Notes: generated from the sequence alone by a model not told the origin. A DNA stretch of 9,506 nt from Candidatus Iainarchaeum sp. (GCA_028690725.1 JAQVAR010000026.1:1-9506), one strand, 5' to 3'; shown: positions 1 through 7,085, counted from the first letter of the stretch. Numbers and translations are program-made.

Positions 1-2
1 AT

Positions 3-440
3 TATATTTCTTCAAAAAATGAAAATGATGAAAAATTGCATAGAAATAATCTTGAAAAAGATTCTTCTTTTAATGATAGTTTTTTCAAACAAACAATAAT
101 TTCAAAAATATTAATTGAAAAAAATTTACAAAAAGAAGACGCTATTTTGTTTTGTAATGATGTTTGGGTTGATGGTTATTATACTATGAGATTTTCTAAG
201 ATAGATTTTGCTATTTTTGAGAATAATATTGTTGATCGTGGAAAGAAAATAGAAAAAATTTTAGGTTTAATTTATTTTAATTTTAATTTTTCTTCTGTAA
301 AAAAATTGTTAGAAGATTTTCCTGTTGTTGATTATTCTTTTTTAGAAAAATATGTTTTTGAAGTAATGAAAGGTGTTTTGATGAAAGATGTCGATTTAAA
401 CAAATTAAAAGAAAAAATTGGTGATAAGATTGGTAATTAA
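3..440 (+). CDS. 3' part of a protein of unknown function, possibly HAD-like
   Basis: The reading frame is open to the left edge of the window and ends at TAA 438-440. No in-frame ATG precedes the first internal TTG (36), so the gene very probably starts outside the window; about 146 residues are visible. I do not recognise the family with certainty. The stretch KEDAILFCNDVWVDGYYT followed by KIDFAIF resembles the second half of HAD-superfamily phosphatases (hydrophobic strand, acidic loop with two Asp, helix, hydrophobic strand). The usual GD pair would be ND here, and the nucleophile motif DxDxT would lie off the window, so this is only a suggestion. The C-terminus is Lys-rich and helical. 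It lies directly upstream of the DapA-like gene, with overlapping or abutting ends, so the two are probably co-transcribed. Sure that it is coding; function low confidence. Confidence 0.6.
   Translation, partial: YISSKNENDEKLHRNNLEKDSSFNDSFFKQTIISKILIEKNLQKEDAILFCNDVWVDGYYTMRFSKIDFAIFENNIVDRGKKIEKILGLIYFNFNFSSVKKLLEDFPVVDYSFLEKYVFEVMKGVLMKDVDLNKLKEKIGDKIGN
420..425 (+). promoter_or_regulatory. Shine-Dalgarno GGTGAT for the DapA-like gene
   Basis: GGTGAT matches the archaeal anti-Shine-Dalgarno (AUCACC) at the 16S rRNA 3' end. It ends 4 nt before TTG 430 and sits inside the last codons of the upstream gene. It favours start 430 over TTG 418 or TTG 442. Confidence 0.5.
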
Positions 441-1305
441 TTTGGATGGTTTGATTGTTTCTATGCTTACTCCAATGAATGAGGATTATAACATTGATTT
501 TTTTGGTTTGAAAAATTTAACTGCTCGTTTAATGAATAAGGGTGTTCAAAATTTTGTTATTCTTAGTGAGAATAGCGAGTATGCGTTTTTTGATTATTCT
601 TTTCAAAAAAAAATTGTTGTTGGTGTTTCAAAAGAAATTGGGGTTAGAGGAAATTTAATTGTTGGTTGTTTTTCTGATTCAACGGATGAAATTATTGAAA
701 AAGTAAGATTTGCTGAAAAATATTCTAATTATTGTCTTGTAAATGTTCCATTTAATGCTCTTACAAACGAAGTTGATTTTATTGATTTTTTTGATAATCT
801 TTTTACAAAAACAAAGGCAAATATTATTTTGTATAATAATCCTTTTCTTTTTAAAAAAAATATTCCTATTTTTGGTTTGAATAAAATTGTTGGTTGGGAA
901 AAACTGATTGGTATAATTGACTGTTCAAAAAACAAATCTTATTTCAAAATGTTGTGTGATTACCACCAATTATTAAAAATATTTCAAGGATATGAAGTTT
1001 TTGCAGTAGAATCATTTAATTTTAATTGTTCTGGAATAGTTTCTGGTTTGTCAAATGTTTTTCCTGAATTATTTTTAAATATTAAAAAAAATTTTAAACT
1101 ATTTGGATATGATTCATTGTTGAGACAAGAAATTTTTTTGTTAAATATGTTAGGTAAAATTTCTCTTGGTAAAGAAGTTCAGTCTTATAAAAAAATGCTT
1201 GCTATTGAAGGAATTATTCAAGAATATTTTTCTGATGAATTAAAAAAATTGTCAAAAGATGAAATAATTTATTTAGAAAATATTTTGAAAAAAAGTATTG
1301 TGTAA
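430..1305 (+). CDS. DapA/N-acetylneuraminate lyase superfamily protein lacking the Schiff-base lysine
   Basis: A protein of about 291 aa with the length and motif order of class I pyruvate aldolases (dihydrodipicolinate synthase, NanA, archaeal KDG/KDPG aldolase). Visible landmarks are the N-terminal strand GLIVSMLTPMNED (family VxTPF/TPM), ILYNNP at residues 132-137 with the conserved Tyr135, and CSGIVSGLSNVFPELF near 200-215 (family GxxSxxxNxxP). The active site is badly altered. The strand that should read G-I-K-D/E reads GIID, so the Schiff-base Lys is Ile163 (ATT 916-918). The pyruvate-binding GTTGE loop is SENSE (46-50), and the Arg after LYN-P is gone. By family knowledge it cannot form the usual pyruvate imine, so it is either a pseudoenzyme or has another activity. 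Start 430 (TTG) is chosen for its Shine-Dalgarno site; 418 and 442 (TTG) are alternatives. It overlaps the upstream gene by 11 nt. Fold confident, function open. Confidence 0.8.
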   Translation: MVINLDGLIVSMLTPMNEDYNIDFFGLKNLTARLMNKGVQNFVILSENSEYAFFDYSFQKKIVVGVSKEIGVRGNLIVGCFSDSTDEIIEKVRFAEKYSNYCLVNVPFNALTNEVDFIDFFDNLFTKTKANIILYNNPFLFKKNIPIFGLNKIVGWEKLIGIIDCSKNKSYFKMLCDYHQLLKIFQGYEVFAVESFNFNCSGIVSGLSNVFPELFLNIKKNFKLFGYDSLLRQEIFLLNMLGKISLGKEVQSYKKMLAIEGIIQEYFSDELKKLSKDEIIYLENILKKSIV

Positions 1306-1357
1306 TAATAATATGTTTAATTGTATCAAAATACTATTTTTTTTATTAATAACAATA

Positions 1358-1367
1358 TTTTAATACT
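1358..1367 (+). promoter_or_regulatory. Possible TATA box of enolase
   Basis: TTTTAATACT lies about 25 nt upstream of ATG 1387 and 37 nt upstream of ATG 1399, which would give a leaderless or very short-leader enolase mRNA. The surroundings are so AT-rich that other placements (for example around 1340-1350) cannot be excluded. Confidence 0.3.
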
Positions 1368-1398
1368 TGTAATTCCTATTTTAAACATGTTTAATAAT

Positions 1399-2685
1399 AT
1401 GTATTCTATTAGAAGAGTTAAGGCTAGACAAATTTTTGATTCTCGTGGTAATCCTACTATTGAATGCGAATTAAAAACTGGTTTTGGTAGATTTATGGCG
1501 TCGGTTCCTTCTGGTGCTAGTACTGGTTCTAAAGAGGCTGTTGAATTAAGAGATGGAGAAAAAGAGTTTAATGGTTTGGGAGTTAAAAATGCTATTAGAA
1601 ATATAAATGAAATTCTTTCTGTTGCTGTGCAAGGATTAGATTGTAGGGAGCAAAAAAAGATTGATGATATTTTAATTAAAGAGGATAATACTGATAACAA
1701 ATCAAAGTTGGGGGCTAATTCTTTGCTTGCTGTTTCAATGGCTTGTGCTAAAGCAGGTTCAATTGCTTCTAAAAAAGAATTATTTCAATATGTTTCTGAT
1801 TTGTCTGGAAGAAAACCTGTTCTTCCAGTTCCTGCTTTAAATATTATTAATGGTGGAAAACATGCTGGTAACGAATTAGATTTCCAAGAATACCAGTTAA
1901 TTCCTACAAAATTTAAATCTTTTAATGAAGCATTTTCTGCAGGAGTAACAGTTTTTCACGAGTTAAAAAAGAATTTACAAAAAGATTATGGGAAAAATGC
2001 AATTAATGTTGGTGATGAGGGGGGGTTTGCCCCACAAATGAACAAGGTTGAGGAACCCCTTGATGAAATTTTGAAAGCAATTGAAACAACTGGTTATGAG
2101 AAAGAAATTTTTCTTGCAATGGATGTTGCTGCTTCTTCTTTTTCAAAAAAACAAGATGATGGGAAAATAACTTATTTGGTTGAAGGACACACTTTAACAA
2201 AAGAACAATTACTTATTGAATACGAATCTTTATTAGACTCTTATAAAATTGTTTCAATAGAAGATCCTTTTGATGAAAATGATTTTGATGGTTGGAAACA
2301 AATGTGTTCAAAGCTTGGTAAAAGAATTCAAATAGTTGGTGATGATTTAACTGTTTCACAAAGCAAGTTTATTAAAAAAGCAATTGATCAAGAATTGGCT
2401 AATGCTCTTTTATTAAAAATAAATCAGGTTGGTACAATTACTGAAGCAATAGAATCAGCTAATCTTGCATTTTCTAATGGGTGGCAAGTACAAGTTTCTC
2501 ATAGGAGTGGAGAAACAAATGAAAAATTTATTGCTGACTTGGCTGTTGGTTTGGGTAATGGTCAAATAAAATCTGGTGCTCCTTGTAGGGGAGAAAGATT
2601 AGCAAAATATAATCAATTGTTAAAAATAGAAGAGGATTATTCAATTCCTTTTATTGGAAAAAATGCTTTTTCAAAAATGAAGTAA
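1399..2685 (+). CDS. eno: Enolase (phosphopyruvate hydratase)
   Basis: Cytoplasmic glycolytic/gluconeogenic enzyme, 2-phosphoglycerate <-> phosphoenolpyruvate + water, Mg-dependent. About 428 aa, the normal size. The N-terminal domain carries ARQIFDSRGNPT and the PSGASTGSKEA loop. The C-terminal barrel has His155 (GGKHAGN), Glu164 (FQEY), Glu207 (GDEGG), metal ligands Asp242 (AMDVAAS), Glu288 (SIEDP) and Asp315/316 (VGDDLTV), catalytic base Lys340 (LLLKINQ), the signature SHRSGET (His368) and Lys391. All expected catalytic residues are present, so it should be active. The frame is open up to TTG 1321, but that extension is hydrophobic and low-complexity. ATG 1399 (MYSIRRVKARQ) fits the family N-terminus; ATG 1387 is the alternative. 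It is separated from the DapA-like gene by about 90 nt, so it probably has its own promoter. Confidence 0.97.
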   Translation: MYSIRRVKARQIFDSRGNPTIECELKTGFGRFMASVPSGASTGSKEAVELRDGEKEFNGLGVKNAIRNINEILSVAVQGLDCREQKKIDDILIKEDNTDNKSKLGANSLLAVSMACAKAGSIASKKELFQYVSDLSGRKPVLPVPALNIINGGKHAGNELDFQEYQLIPTKFKSFNEAFSAGVTVFHELKKNLQKDYGKNAINVGDEGGFAPQMNKVEEPLDEILKAIETTGYEKEIFLAMDVAASSFSKKQDDGKITYLVEGHTLTKEQLLIEYESLLDSYKIVSIEDPFDENDFDGWKQMCSKLGKRIQIVGDDLTVSQSKFIKKAIDQELANALLLKINQVGTITEAIESANLAFSNGWQVQVSHRSGETNEKFIADLAVGLGNGQIKSGAPCRGERLAKYNQLLKIEEDYSIPFIGKNAFSKMK

Positions 2686-2752
2686 TTATAGGATTATTTT
2701 ACAAAAATAAAAAAATATTCGCTGATTAACGAAATTATGCTCGACAATAAAA

Positions 2753-2760
2753 TTTAAATA
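2753..2760 (+). promoter_or_regulatory. TATA box of the 128-aa membrane protein gene
   Basis: TTTAAATA is a near-consensus archaeal TATA box, predicting a transcript start near 2780 and a leader of about 22 nt that would include the G-rich site at 2792-2796. The non-coding stretch upstream (2686-2752) holds a small TTCG/CGAA inverted repeat at about 2718-2733 and nothing else I can name. Confidence 0.55.
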
Positions 2761-2791
2761 CTTCTTTTTCCATGTATTTCTAAAATTAAAA

Positions 2792-2796
2792 GGGGG
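2792..2796 (+). promoter_or_regulatory. G-rich ribosome binding site
   Basis: GGGGG, preceded by AAAA, lies 8 nt before ATG 2805. It stands out in this AT-rich sequence and fixes the start. A similar run of G precedes the DUF5654-like gene (8804-8808). Confidence 0.55.
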
Positions 2797-2804
2797 TTTT
2801 CGCA

Positions 2805-3191
2805 ATGGCATCACAAAAAATGGGAAGTTATGCTTTTTTAGCTGGTGTAATAATCGCTATAGTGGCTGGTCTTGTTCAAGCATTAGATTTAATGTTAGGA
2901 ACAACAATGATGGCTGGCGCTGTTGGTTGGGTAGCATTAATCCTAGTTGTTTTAGGATTGATTGTTGGTTTTTTAAATATCCACGAAAAAAGAGTTACTG
3001 ATTTCTTAGTAGCTACAATAGCGGTTGCAATGATTGGTTTGGTTGCACTTGGTCCAGTAGCATTAGTTGTTGATCCAATTGTTGGCTTAATCAATGCAAT
3101 AGTTGGAAATATTGTGACTTTAGTTGCACCTGCTGCATTAATAGTTGGTCTAAAGCAAATAATTAATTTGGCTAAAGAGCAAGTAGTTTAA
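2805..3191 (+). CDS. Small four-helix integral membrane protein, uncharacterised
   Basis: 128 aa and almost entirely hydrophobic. I see four likely transmembrane segments at about residues 9-30, 36-58, 66-90 and 97-120, with short charged links (NIHEKRVTD between helices 2 and 3) and a charged tail (KQIINLAKEQVV). There is no cleavable signal peptide and no catalytic motif. Similar short Gly/Ala/Val-rich proteins with this helix-helix-HEKR-helix-helix plan are, from memory, common in Woesearchaeota/Pacearchaeota genomes and annotated as hypothetical. The gene has a good TATA box, an obvious ribosome binding site and a strong terminator, and its codons are visibly less AT-rich than its neighbours'. 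From these signals I infer a monocistronic and highly expressed gene. Function unknown; an abundant envelope or pore-forming component is possible but unsupported. Confidence 0.88.
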   Translation: MASQKMGSYAFLAGVIIAIVAGLVQALDLMLGTTMMAGAVGWVALILVVLGLIVGFLNIHEKRVTDFLVATIAVAMIGLVALGPVALVVDPIVGLINAIVGNIVTLVAPAALIVGLKQIINLAKEQVV

Positions 3192-3198
3192 AAAAATT

Positions 3199-3222
3199 GG
3201 GTGCTTTTTGCACCCTCTTTTA
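3199..3222 (+). terminator. Hairpin plus T-tract terminator after the membrane protein gene
   Basis: A perfect GGGTGC/GCACCC stem (3199-3204 with 3210-3215) has a TTTTT loop and is followed by TCTTTTATT. It begins 8 nt after the stop codon. It has the form of a bacterial intrinsic terminator; archaea usually need only the T-tract. Confidence 0.75.
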
Positions 3223-3246
3223 TTCTTTTTCTTACAAAATTATTTA

Positions 3247-4305
3247 ATGGGTAAAAGAAGACAAAATTCAAGTTTTTTTTCAAATTATAAATTTGAATAT
3301 GAAAAAGATTTTGATTTAAAAAACAAAGAAAAACTTATACATAATTTATTTTCTTTTTTTGAAAAAATTACAAAAGAAATAGATTTTTCTTCTTTTGAAA
3401 TAGGTTTTTCTTGGCCAAAAAAATATGATATTTTAATAGAATTCAAATACTTGGTTAGGGATAGGCTCATTGAATTACTTAACTCAAAATTAGAAAAAAA
3501 ACATGATTTTACTAAACATGATGCTTATTTTTTGATTGATTTGAATAAAAGTTCTATTTTTGTGTATTTAATGCCGGTTTATGTTTATGGAAAGTATTGT
3601 AAGTTTTCTAGGGGTTTGGCTCAAACAGAATATTTTTGTAGGTTTTGTAAGGGTAATGGTTGTAAAAAATGCGATAATACTGGGCTTATAATTCAAAATA
3701 GTGTTGAACAATTGCTTTCAAAAAAATTTGTTCCAAAATTTGTTTCAAAACAAATTGTTTTGCATGGTGCTGGTAGAGAAGATGCTGATGTTTTAATGTT
3801 AGGAAATGGGAGACCGTTTGTTTTAGAAATTGTTTGCCCAAAAAAAAGAATTATTCAATTAGAAGAATTGGAATCAGAAATTAATAGTTCTTTTAAAGAA
3901 ATTTCTGTTAATTCTTTAAAATTCGTTTCGAAAGATTTTGTTGCCAAAATTAAAAGTTTTCCTTTTAAAAAAATTTATTATGCTGTTGTTAATTGTTCTA
4001 AAAAGATTGACTTAAATAATATTGATTTGAACAAAAAAATTTTCATTGAACAATTGACTCCTACAAGAGTTGAAAAAAGAAGAGCATTATTAAAAAGAAA
4101 AAAAGAAATAATTTTTTTGAATTTTGAACAAATCAATGATAATGAATTTGGTTTAAAATTAAAAACTTCTCATGGAACATATGTAAAAGAATTTATTTCT
4201 GGTGATAATAATAAAACAGTTCCTTCTTTGGGTTCCATTCTTGGATTGAATTGTGTTTGCAAGCAATTAGATGTTTTAGAAATTTGTGATCAAAAATTAA
4301 AATAG
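3247..4305 (+). CDS. pus10: tRNA pseudouridine synthase Pus10
   Basis: Isomerises U54 and/or U55 in the T-loop of archaeal tRNAs (known role of archaeal Pus10). 352 aa. A THUMP-like N-terminal part (about 1-125) is followed by a zinc knuckle, Cys131, Cys134, Cys139, Cys142 (FCRFCKGNGCKKCDNTG), which marks this family. The catalytic domain has GREDADVLMLGNGRPFVLEI with catalytic Asp179. Near the C-terminus KEFISGD and PSLGSILG match the family. I see no N-terminal CxxC/CxxC zinc module like that at the start of many archaeal Pus10 proteins, so this may be a shortened form. Start ATG 3247 (MGKRRQN) is chosen; the frame extends to TTG 3208, but that lies inside the upstream terminator hairpin. 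No Shine-Dalgarno is visible, so it is probably leaderless, perhaps using TTTTATTC at 3218-3225 as a TATA element. Confidence 0.93.
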   Translation: MGKRRQNSSFFSNYKFEYEKDFDLKNKEKLIHNLFSFFEKITKEIDFSSFEIGFSWPKKYDILIEFKYLVRDRLIELLNSKLEKKHDFTKHDAYFLIDLNKSSIFVYLMPVYVYGKYCKFSRGLAQTEYFCRFCKGNGCKKCDNTGLIIQNSVEQLLSKKFVPKFVSKQIVLHGAGREDADVLMLGNGRPFVLEIVCPKKRIIQLEELESEINSSFKEISVNSLKFVSKDFVAKIKSFPFKKIYYAVVNCSKKIDLNNIDLNKKIFIEQLTPTRVEKRRALLKRKKEIIFLNFEQINDNEFGLKLKTSHGTYVKEFISGDNNKTVPSLGSILGLNCVCKQLDVLEICDQKLK

Positions 4306-4349
4306 TTTTTTGTACTAAAAATATTTTTATTATTAATAAATATTTTTTT
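4306..4349. terminator. AT-rich bidirectional terminator between pus10 and nucS
   Basis: The convergent gap contains a T-tract right after the pus10 stop and a perfect 10-bp inverted repeat, AAAAATATTT (4317-4326) and AAATATTTTT (4338-4347), with an 11-nt loop. Both strands carry T-runs, so it could end transcripts arriving from either side. Confidence 0.5.
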
Positions 4350-4357
4350 ATTTTATA

Positions 4358-5110
4358 TTATTTATCATAATCAGATAATTTTTGTTGGCTTTTTCCAATT
4401 CCTTTTATTTTACTTCTTTCTTCTATTTCAAAATCATAACTAAAAAATTCTAAATTATATGTGTGTAATAATTCCATTGCGCTTTTTCTAATTTCTGGTG
4501 CTAGCAATATTCCTCTTGTTTTTATTCCCTTCATTTTTTCTACTTGTTCCACGTATCTCTTTAATTGTGTTACACTAGCATAATCTGCAAGTCTTCTTTT
4601 TAATTCTATTACTACTAATTTTCCTTCTGCGTCTTCTGCAATAATATCACAAATTCCTTTTCTAAAAACTTGTTGTTGGTTTATTGGTTTTAATCCTGGT
4701 TCTAAAAAATTTAAATCGTCCATTAAAGCATCATTTAATTCTTTTTCTGATCCTGTTAATCTTAAATCATTACTTATTTGCATATCATAATTTTTTATAT
4801 CTGTAATTTCAAAAAAATTTACAATCAGATTCTCTTTTGGTTTTAATCTTTTTGATTCAATAATTAATTCTTTTTCATTTATTTCACAAGAAATTTTTCC
4901 ATTAATCATATAATTTGTTGGTCTAATTAATCTATTTTCGTGTATAGAAATTGATAAATCAGCTTTTATTATAATTAATCTTTGCCCTTTTGGTAATTTT
5001 GAAGATGCTCTTCCTTTGTATGAAACAAAACATTTTCCAACAATAATACACAACTCTTGATTTTTTATTGCTCTTAATATTTTTAGTTTTGCTTCTTCAA
5101 ATTCAATCAT
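4358..5110 (-). CDS. nucS: Mismatch-specific endonuclease NucS/EndoMS
   Basis: Archaeal RecB-like nuclease that cuts both strands at mismatched DNA (EndoMS activity) and works with PCNA. 250 aa. The N-terminal DNA-binding domain shows IIVGKCFVSYKGRASSKL (Arg34), HENRLIRPTNY and a linker ending in LTGSEKEL. The C-terminal nuclease domain has CDIIAED (Asp155), VVIELKRR (Glu169, Lys171) and QLKRYV (Gln182), so the D-E-K catalytic set is intact. The aromatic residue after RPTN is Tyr, where the Pyrococcus protein, as I recall it, has Trp. The C-terminus carries QQKLSDYD, a plausible PCNA-interacting (PIP-like) peptide. ATG 5110 aligns with the family N-terminus; GTG 5128, which overlaps the TGA stop of the preceding gene, would add six residues. 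Last gene of a probable three-gene operon with the peptidase and nif3-like genes. Confidence 0.95.
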   Translation of the reverse strand: MIEFEEAKLKILRAIKNQELCIIVGKCFVSYKGRASSKLPKGQRLIIIKADLSISIHENRLIRPTNYMINGKISCEINEKELIIESKRLKPKENLIVNFFEITDIKNYDMQISNDLRLTGSEKELNDALMDDLNFLEPGLKPINQQQVFRKGICDIIAEDAEGKLVVIELKRRLADYASVTQLKRYVEQVEKMKGIKTRGILLAPEIRKSAMELLHTYNLEFFSYDFEIEERSKIKGIGKSQQKLSDYDK

Positions 5111-5124
5111 AATATTCTTATTAA

Positions 5125-6096
5125 TCACAATTCTTTAAAACCATCTTTTTTAATCAAATAATTTTTTTCTATTCTTATTCCAAATTTATTATACTTTCCA
5201 GGTTCTATTGCCAAAACCATTCCTTTTTTTAATTTCCAATTACTTTTGTTTCCTATTCCAATTGGATAATCATGTTCTTCTAAACCTATTCCGTGCCCTA
5301 AAGAATGTGGTAATTTTAATTTTTTTACTTCTGTGAATAATTCTTTTGCTTTTATTCCTTCTCTTAATTTTTTTTCAATTTTTTTTAAACATTTTTTTAT
5401 TAAAACTAATTCTTTTTCGTATTCAAAATATTTTTTTTCTTTTTTTCCAAACCAAAAACTTTCACTAATATCTGAACAATATCCTTTATATTTTCCACCA
5501 ATATCAAATAAAACAGGGCCGTCCATTAATTTTGTTTTTGTTGATACGTGATGTAAATTCTTAGTATTTTTTCCAAAAGCAATTATTATAAAAGCATGAA
5601 TCATTTTATTTTTTTTAAATTCTTTTTTTACAAATTCTTCTATTTGTTTTTCACTAACACCTTTTTTCAATTTTTTTTTTGATTTCAAAATTATTTTTTT
5701 AGTATTTTTAACGGCAATAGAAATTTTTTTTATTTCTTCTTTTGTTTTTATTTCTCTTTTTTTTTCAATATCTTTTGAAATATCAATAATTTTATTTTTT
5801 TTTAATATTTTTTTAATTGATTTTAATTGTGATACAGTAGTATATCTAGAATCATAACCTATTATTTTTCTTTTTTTTAACATTTTTAAAGAATCTTTGT
5901 TTAATTCTTTTATAATTATTTTTTTGCCATATTCTTTTTTTACTTGTTCAAAATTAAATGGGTGGCTAAACCAAATTACCTTTTTATCATTTTCAAAAAC
6001 CATTATTCCTTCATATTTTTCTCCATCAATAAATTTGTTTACAAATGGATTTCTCCAATATTCTTTAAAATTAAAAATAATTATTGGAGTGTTCAT
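5125..6096 (-). CDS. M24-family Xaa-Pro peptidase (PepQ/PepP-like)
   Basis: Predicted cytoplasmic metallopeptidase that cleaves Xaa-Pro bonds at peptide N-termini. 323 aa. The first 110 residues form the creatinase-like N-terminal domain. The pita-bread domain carries all five metal ligands: Asp198 (FDIGG), Asp209 (CSDISES), His268 (SLGHGIG), Glu298 (AIEPGKY) and Glu310 (GIRIEKN). His182/His183 (NLHHVST) is the usual substrate/proton-shuttle His region. The protein is exceptionally rich in Lys and Ile, as expected from base composition. Its ATG lies 4 nt after the TGA stop of the nif3-like gene, and that stop is inside a GTGA ribosome-binding motif, so translation is probably coupled. Its own TGA overlaps GTG 5128 in front of nucS. 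Aminopeptidase versus dipeptidase cannot be decided from sequence alone. Confidence 0.93.
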   Translation of the reverse strand: MNTPIIIFNFKEYWRNPFVNKFIDGEKYEGIMVFENDKKVIWFSHPFNFEQVKKEYGKKIIIKELNKDSLKMLKKRKIIGYDSRYTTVSQLKSIKKILKKNKIIDISKDIEKKREIKTKEEIKKISIAVKNTKKIILKSKKKLKKGVSEKQIEEFVKKEFKKNKMIHAFIIIAFGKNTKNLHHVSTKTKLMDGPVLFDIGGKYKGYCSDISESFWFGKKEKKYFEYEKELVLIKKCLKKIEKKLREGIKAKELFTEVKKLKLPHSLGHGIGLEEHDYPIGIGNKSNWKLKKGMVLAIEPGKYNKFGIRIEKNYLIKKDGFKEL

Positions 6097-6100
6097 TACT

Positions 6101-7054
6101 TCACTTTCTCTTTATTCGTTTAAATCCTGACATCTCAATTATATTTAATTTTGTTTTTTTCTCCACTTTATCCAATAATAAATTCATTCCAAGATTGTCA
6201 GATGGGATGTGTCCTGCAATAACAATATTCATATTTTGTTTTTCTGCTTCTTGTTTCATTTCTTTTCCAACATGCATTCCAACTATTGTTCCAACTCCTT
6301 TTTCAGCAAGTTTTTTGTAAGCCTCTTTGTTACTTTCAGTTCCACCGGTCATGTCAACATAAATTTTTCCTACTGAACTATCTTCATTCCCAGCAAATAT
6401 CATTGGGCCAATTTTTTGTTTCATTCCTTCTTTATATTCTGGAATTTCTTTTAATATTTTTATTATATCTTTAAGAGTTTCTGGTTTCTTTTTTTCAAAT
6501 AATTCTGTCAAATATTTGTGTACGTGATTATCTGCGGGTGTGTGTGTATTAAGAAAATTTATTCCTAACAATTTTGATGCTTGTTCTACTCTCTCAGAAT
6601 TTTGGGGAGATAATGCTTCAGAAACCTCTTTTATTCTCCCTTGCATTATTGCTTCTGCTTGATTTATTGATACTCCTGCTTTAACAAGAACATCTATTTG
6701 TAAGGCCATTACTTTGTCTAAACCTATTAATGCAATTCCTTCTGGGTGGTGCGCCCAAACAGAATCAATATTTTTTCCATTTTTATTTAGTTCGTTTGCA
6801 AGTAATATTTCTGGTGTTTCAATATCTATTCCAACCATTACATTTTTTATATTTCTTTTATCATCTACTAATATTCTAGAATCATCAAAAGGATTCCACA
6901 ACATTTCTTTGTCAAAAAATTCTTTATCTTCTTTTTCCATTTTTTTATAAGCTTCGTTTCTTTTTTTTAAAATTTTGTCAATTTTTGCTTTCCCTCTTGG
7001 GTCTTCTTTTATTCCTTCTTCAATACAAATTTTAAAAATTTCTTCTAGTTTCAT
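6101..7054 (-). CDS. NIF3-like (NGG1p-interacting factor 3 family) metal-binding protein
   Basis: 317 aa. Landmarks of the NIF3/YbgI/YqfO family are a strand-helix start (NVMVGIDIETPEILLANEL), WAHHPEG with His102-His103, NTHTPADNHVHKYL (His171, Asp175, His177), and a C-terminal GMHVGKEMKQEAEKQNMNIV strand-helix-strand with His261, followed by GHIPSDN (281-287). These are the expected ligands of the family's dinuclear metal site. The family is widespread but its biochemical role is unsettled; the name 'GTP cyclohydrolase 1 type 2' in databases is weakly supported. An N-terminal extension of about 70 charged residues precedes the conserved domain. Start ATG 7054 has a good GGTGGT site 4 nt upstream and a TATA box. 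First gene of the probable operon with the M24 peptidase and nucS. Confidence 0.85.
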   Translation of the reverse strand: MKLEEIFKICIEEGIKEDPRGKAKIDKILKKRNEAYKKMEKEDKEFFDKEMLWNPFDDSRILVDDKRNIKNVMVGIDIETPEILLANELNKNGKNIDSVWAHHPEGIALIGLDKVMALQIDVLVKAGVSINQAEAIMQGRIKEVSEALSPQNSERVEQASKLLGINFLNTHTPADNHVHKYLTELFEKKKPETLKDIIKILKEIPEYKEGMKQKIGPMIFAGNEDSSVGKIYVDMTGGTESNKEAYKKLAEKGVGTIVGMHVGKEMKQEAEKQNMNIVIAGHIPSDNLGMNLLLDKVEKKTKLNIIEMSGFKRIKRK

Positions 7055-7058
7055 TCAT

Positions 7059-7064
7059 ACCACC
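7059..7064 (-). promoter_or_regulatory. Ribosome binding site of the nif3-like gene
   Basis: GGTGGT on the minus strand ends 4 nt before ATG 7054. It selects this ATG over the out-of-frame ATG at 7058. Confidence 0.55.
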
Positions 7065-7085
7065 TACCATAAAAATACTCTTTTT

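Noticed and set aside
1321..1398. Upstream extension of enolase to TTG 1321
   Set aside because: Low-complexity hydrophobic translation from an AT-rich promoter region; the family N-terminus begins at about ATG 1399.
1326..1700. Open frame of about 124 codons on the minus strand inside enolase
   Set aside because: It lies opposite a clearly conserved enzyme, has no promoter or ribosome binding site, and the translation has no recognisable family; a base-composition shadow.
2003..2200. Minus-strand frame with His/Gln-rich translation inside enolase
   Set aside because: Low-complexity translation opposite conserved active-site codons; shadow.
3208..3246. Upstream extension of pus10 to TTG 3208
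   Set aside because: It starts inside the terminator hairpin and its hydrophobic residues match nothing in the family.
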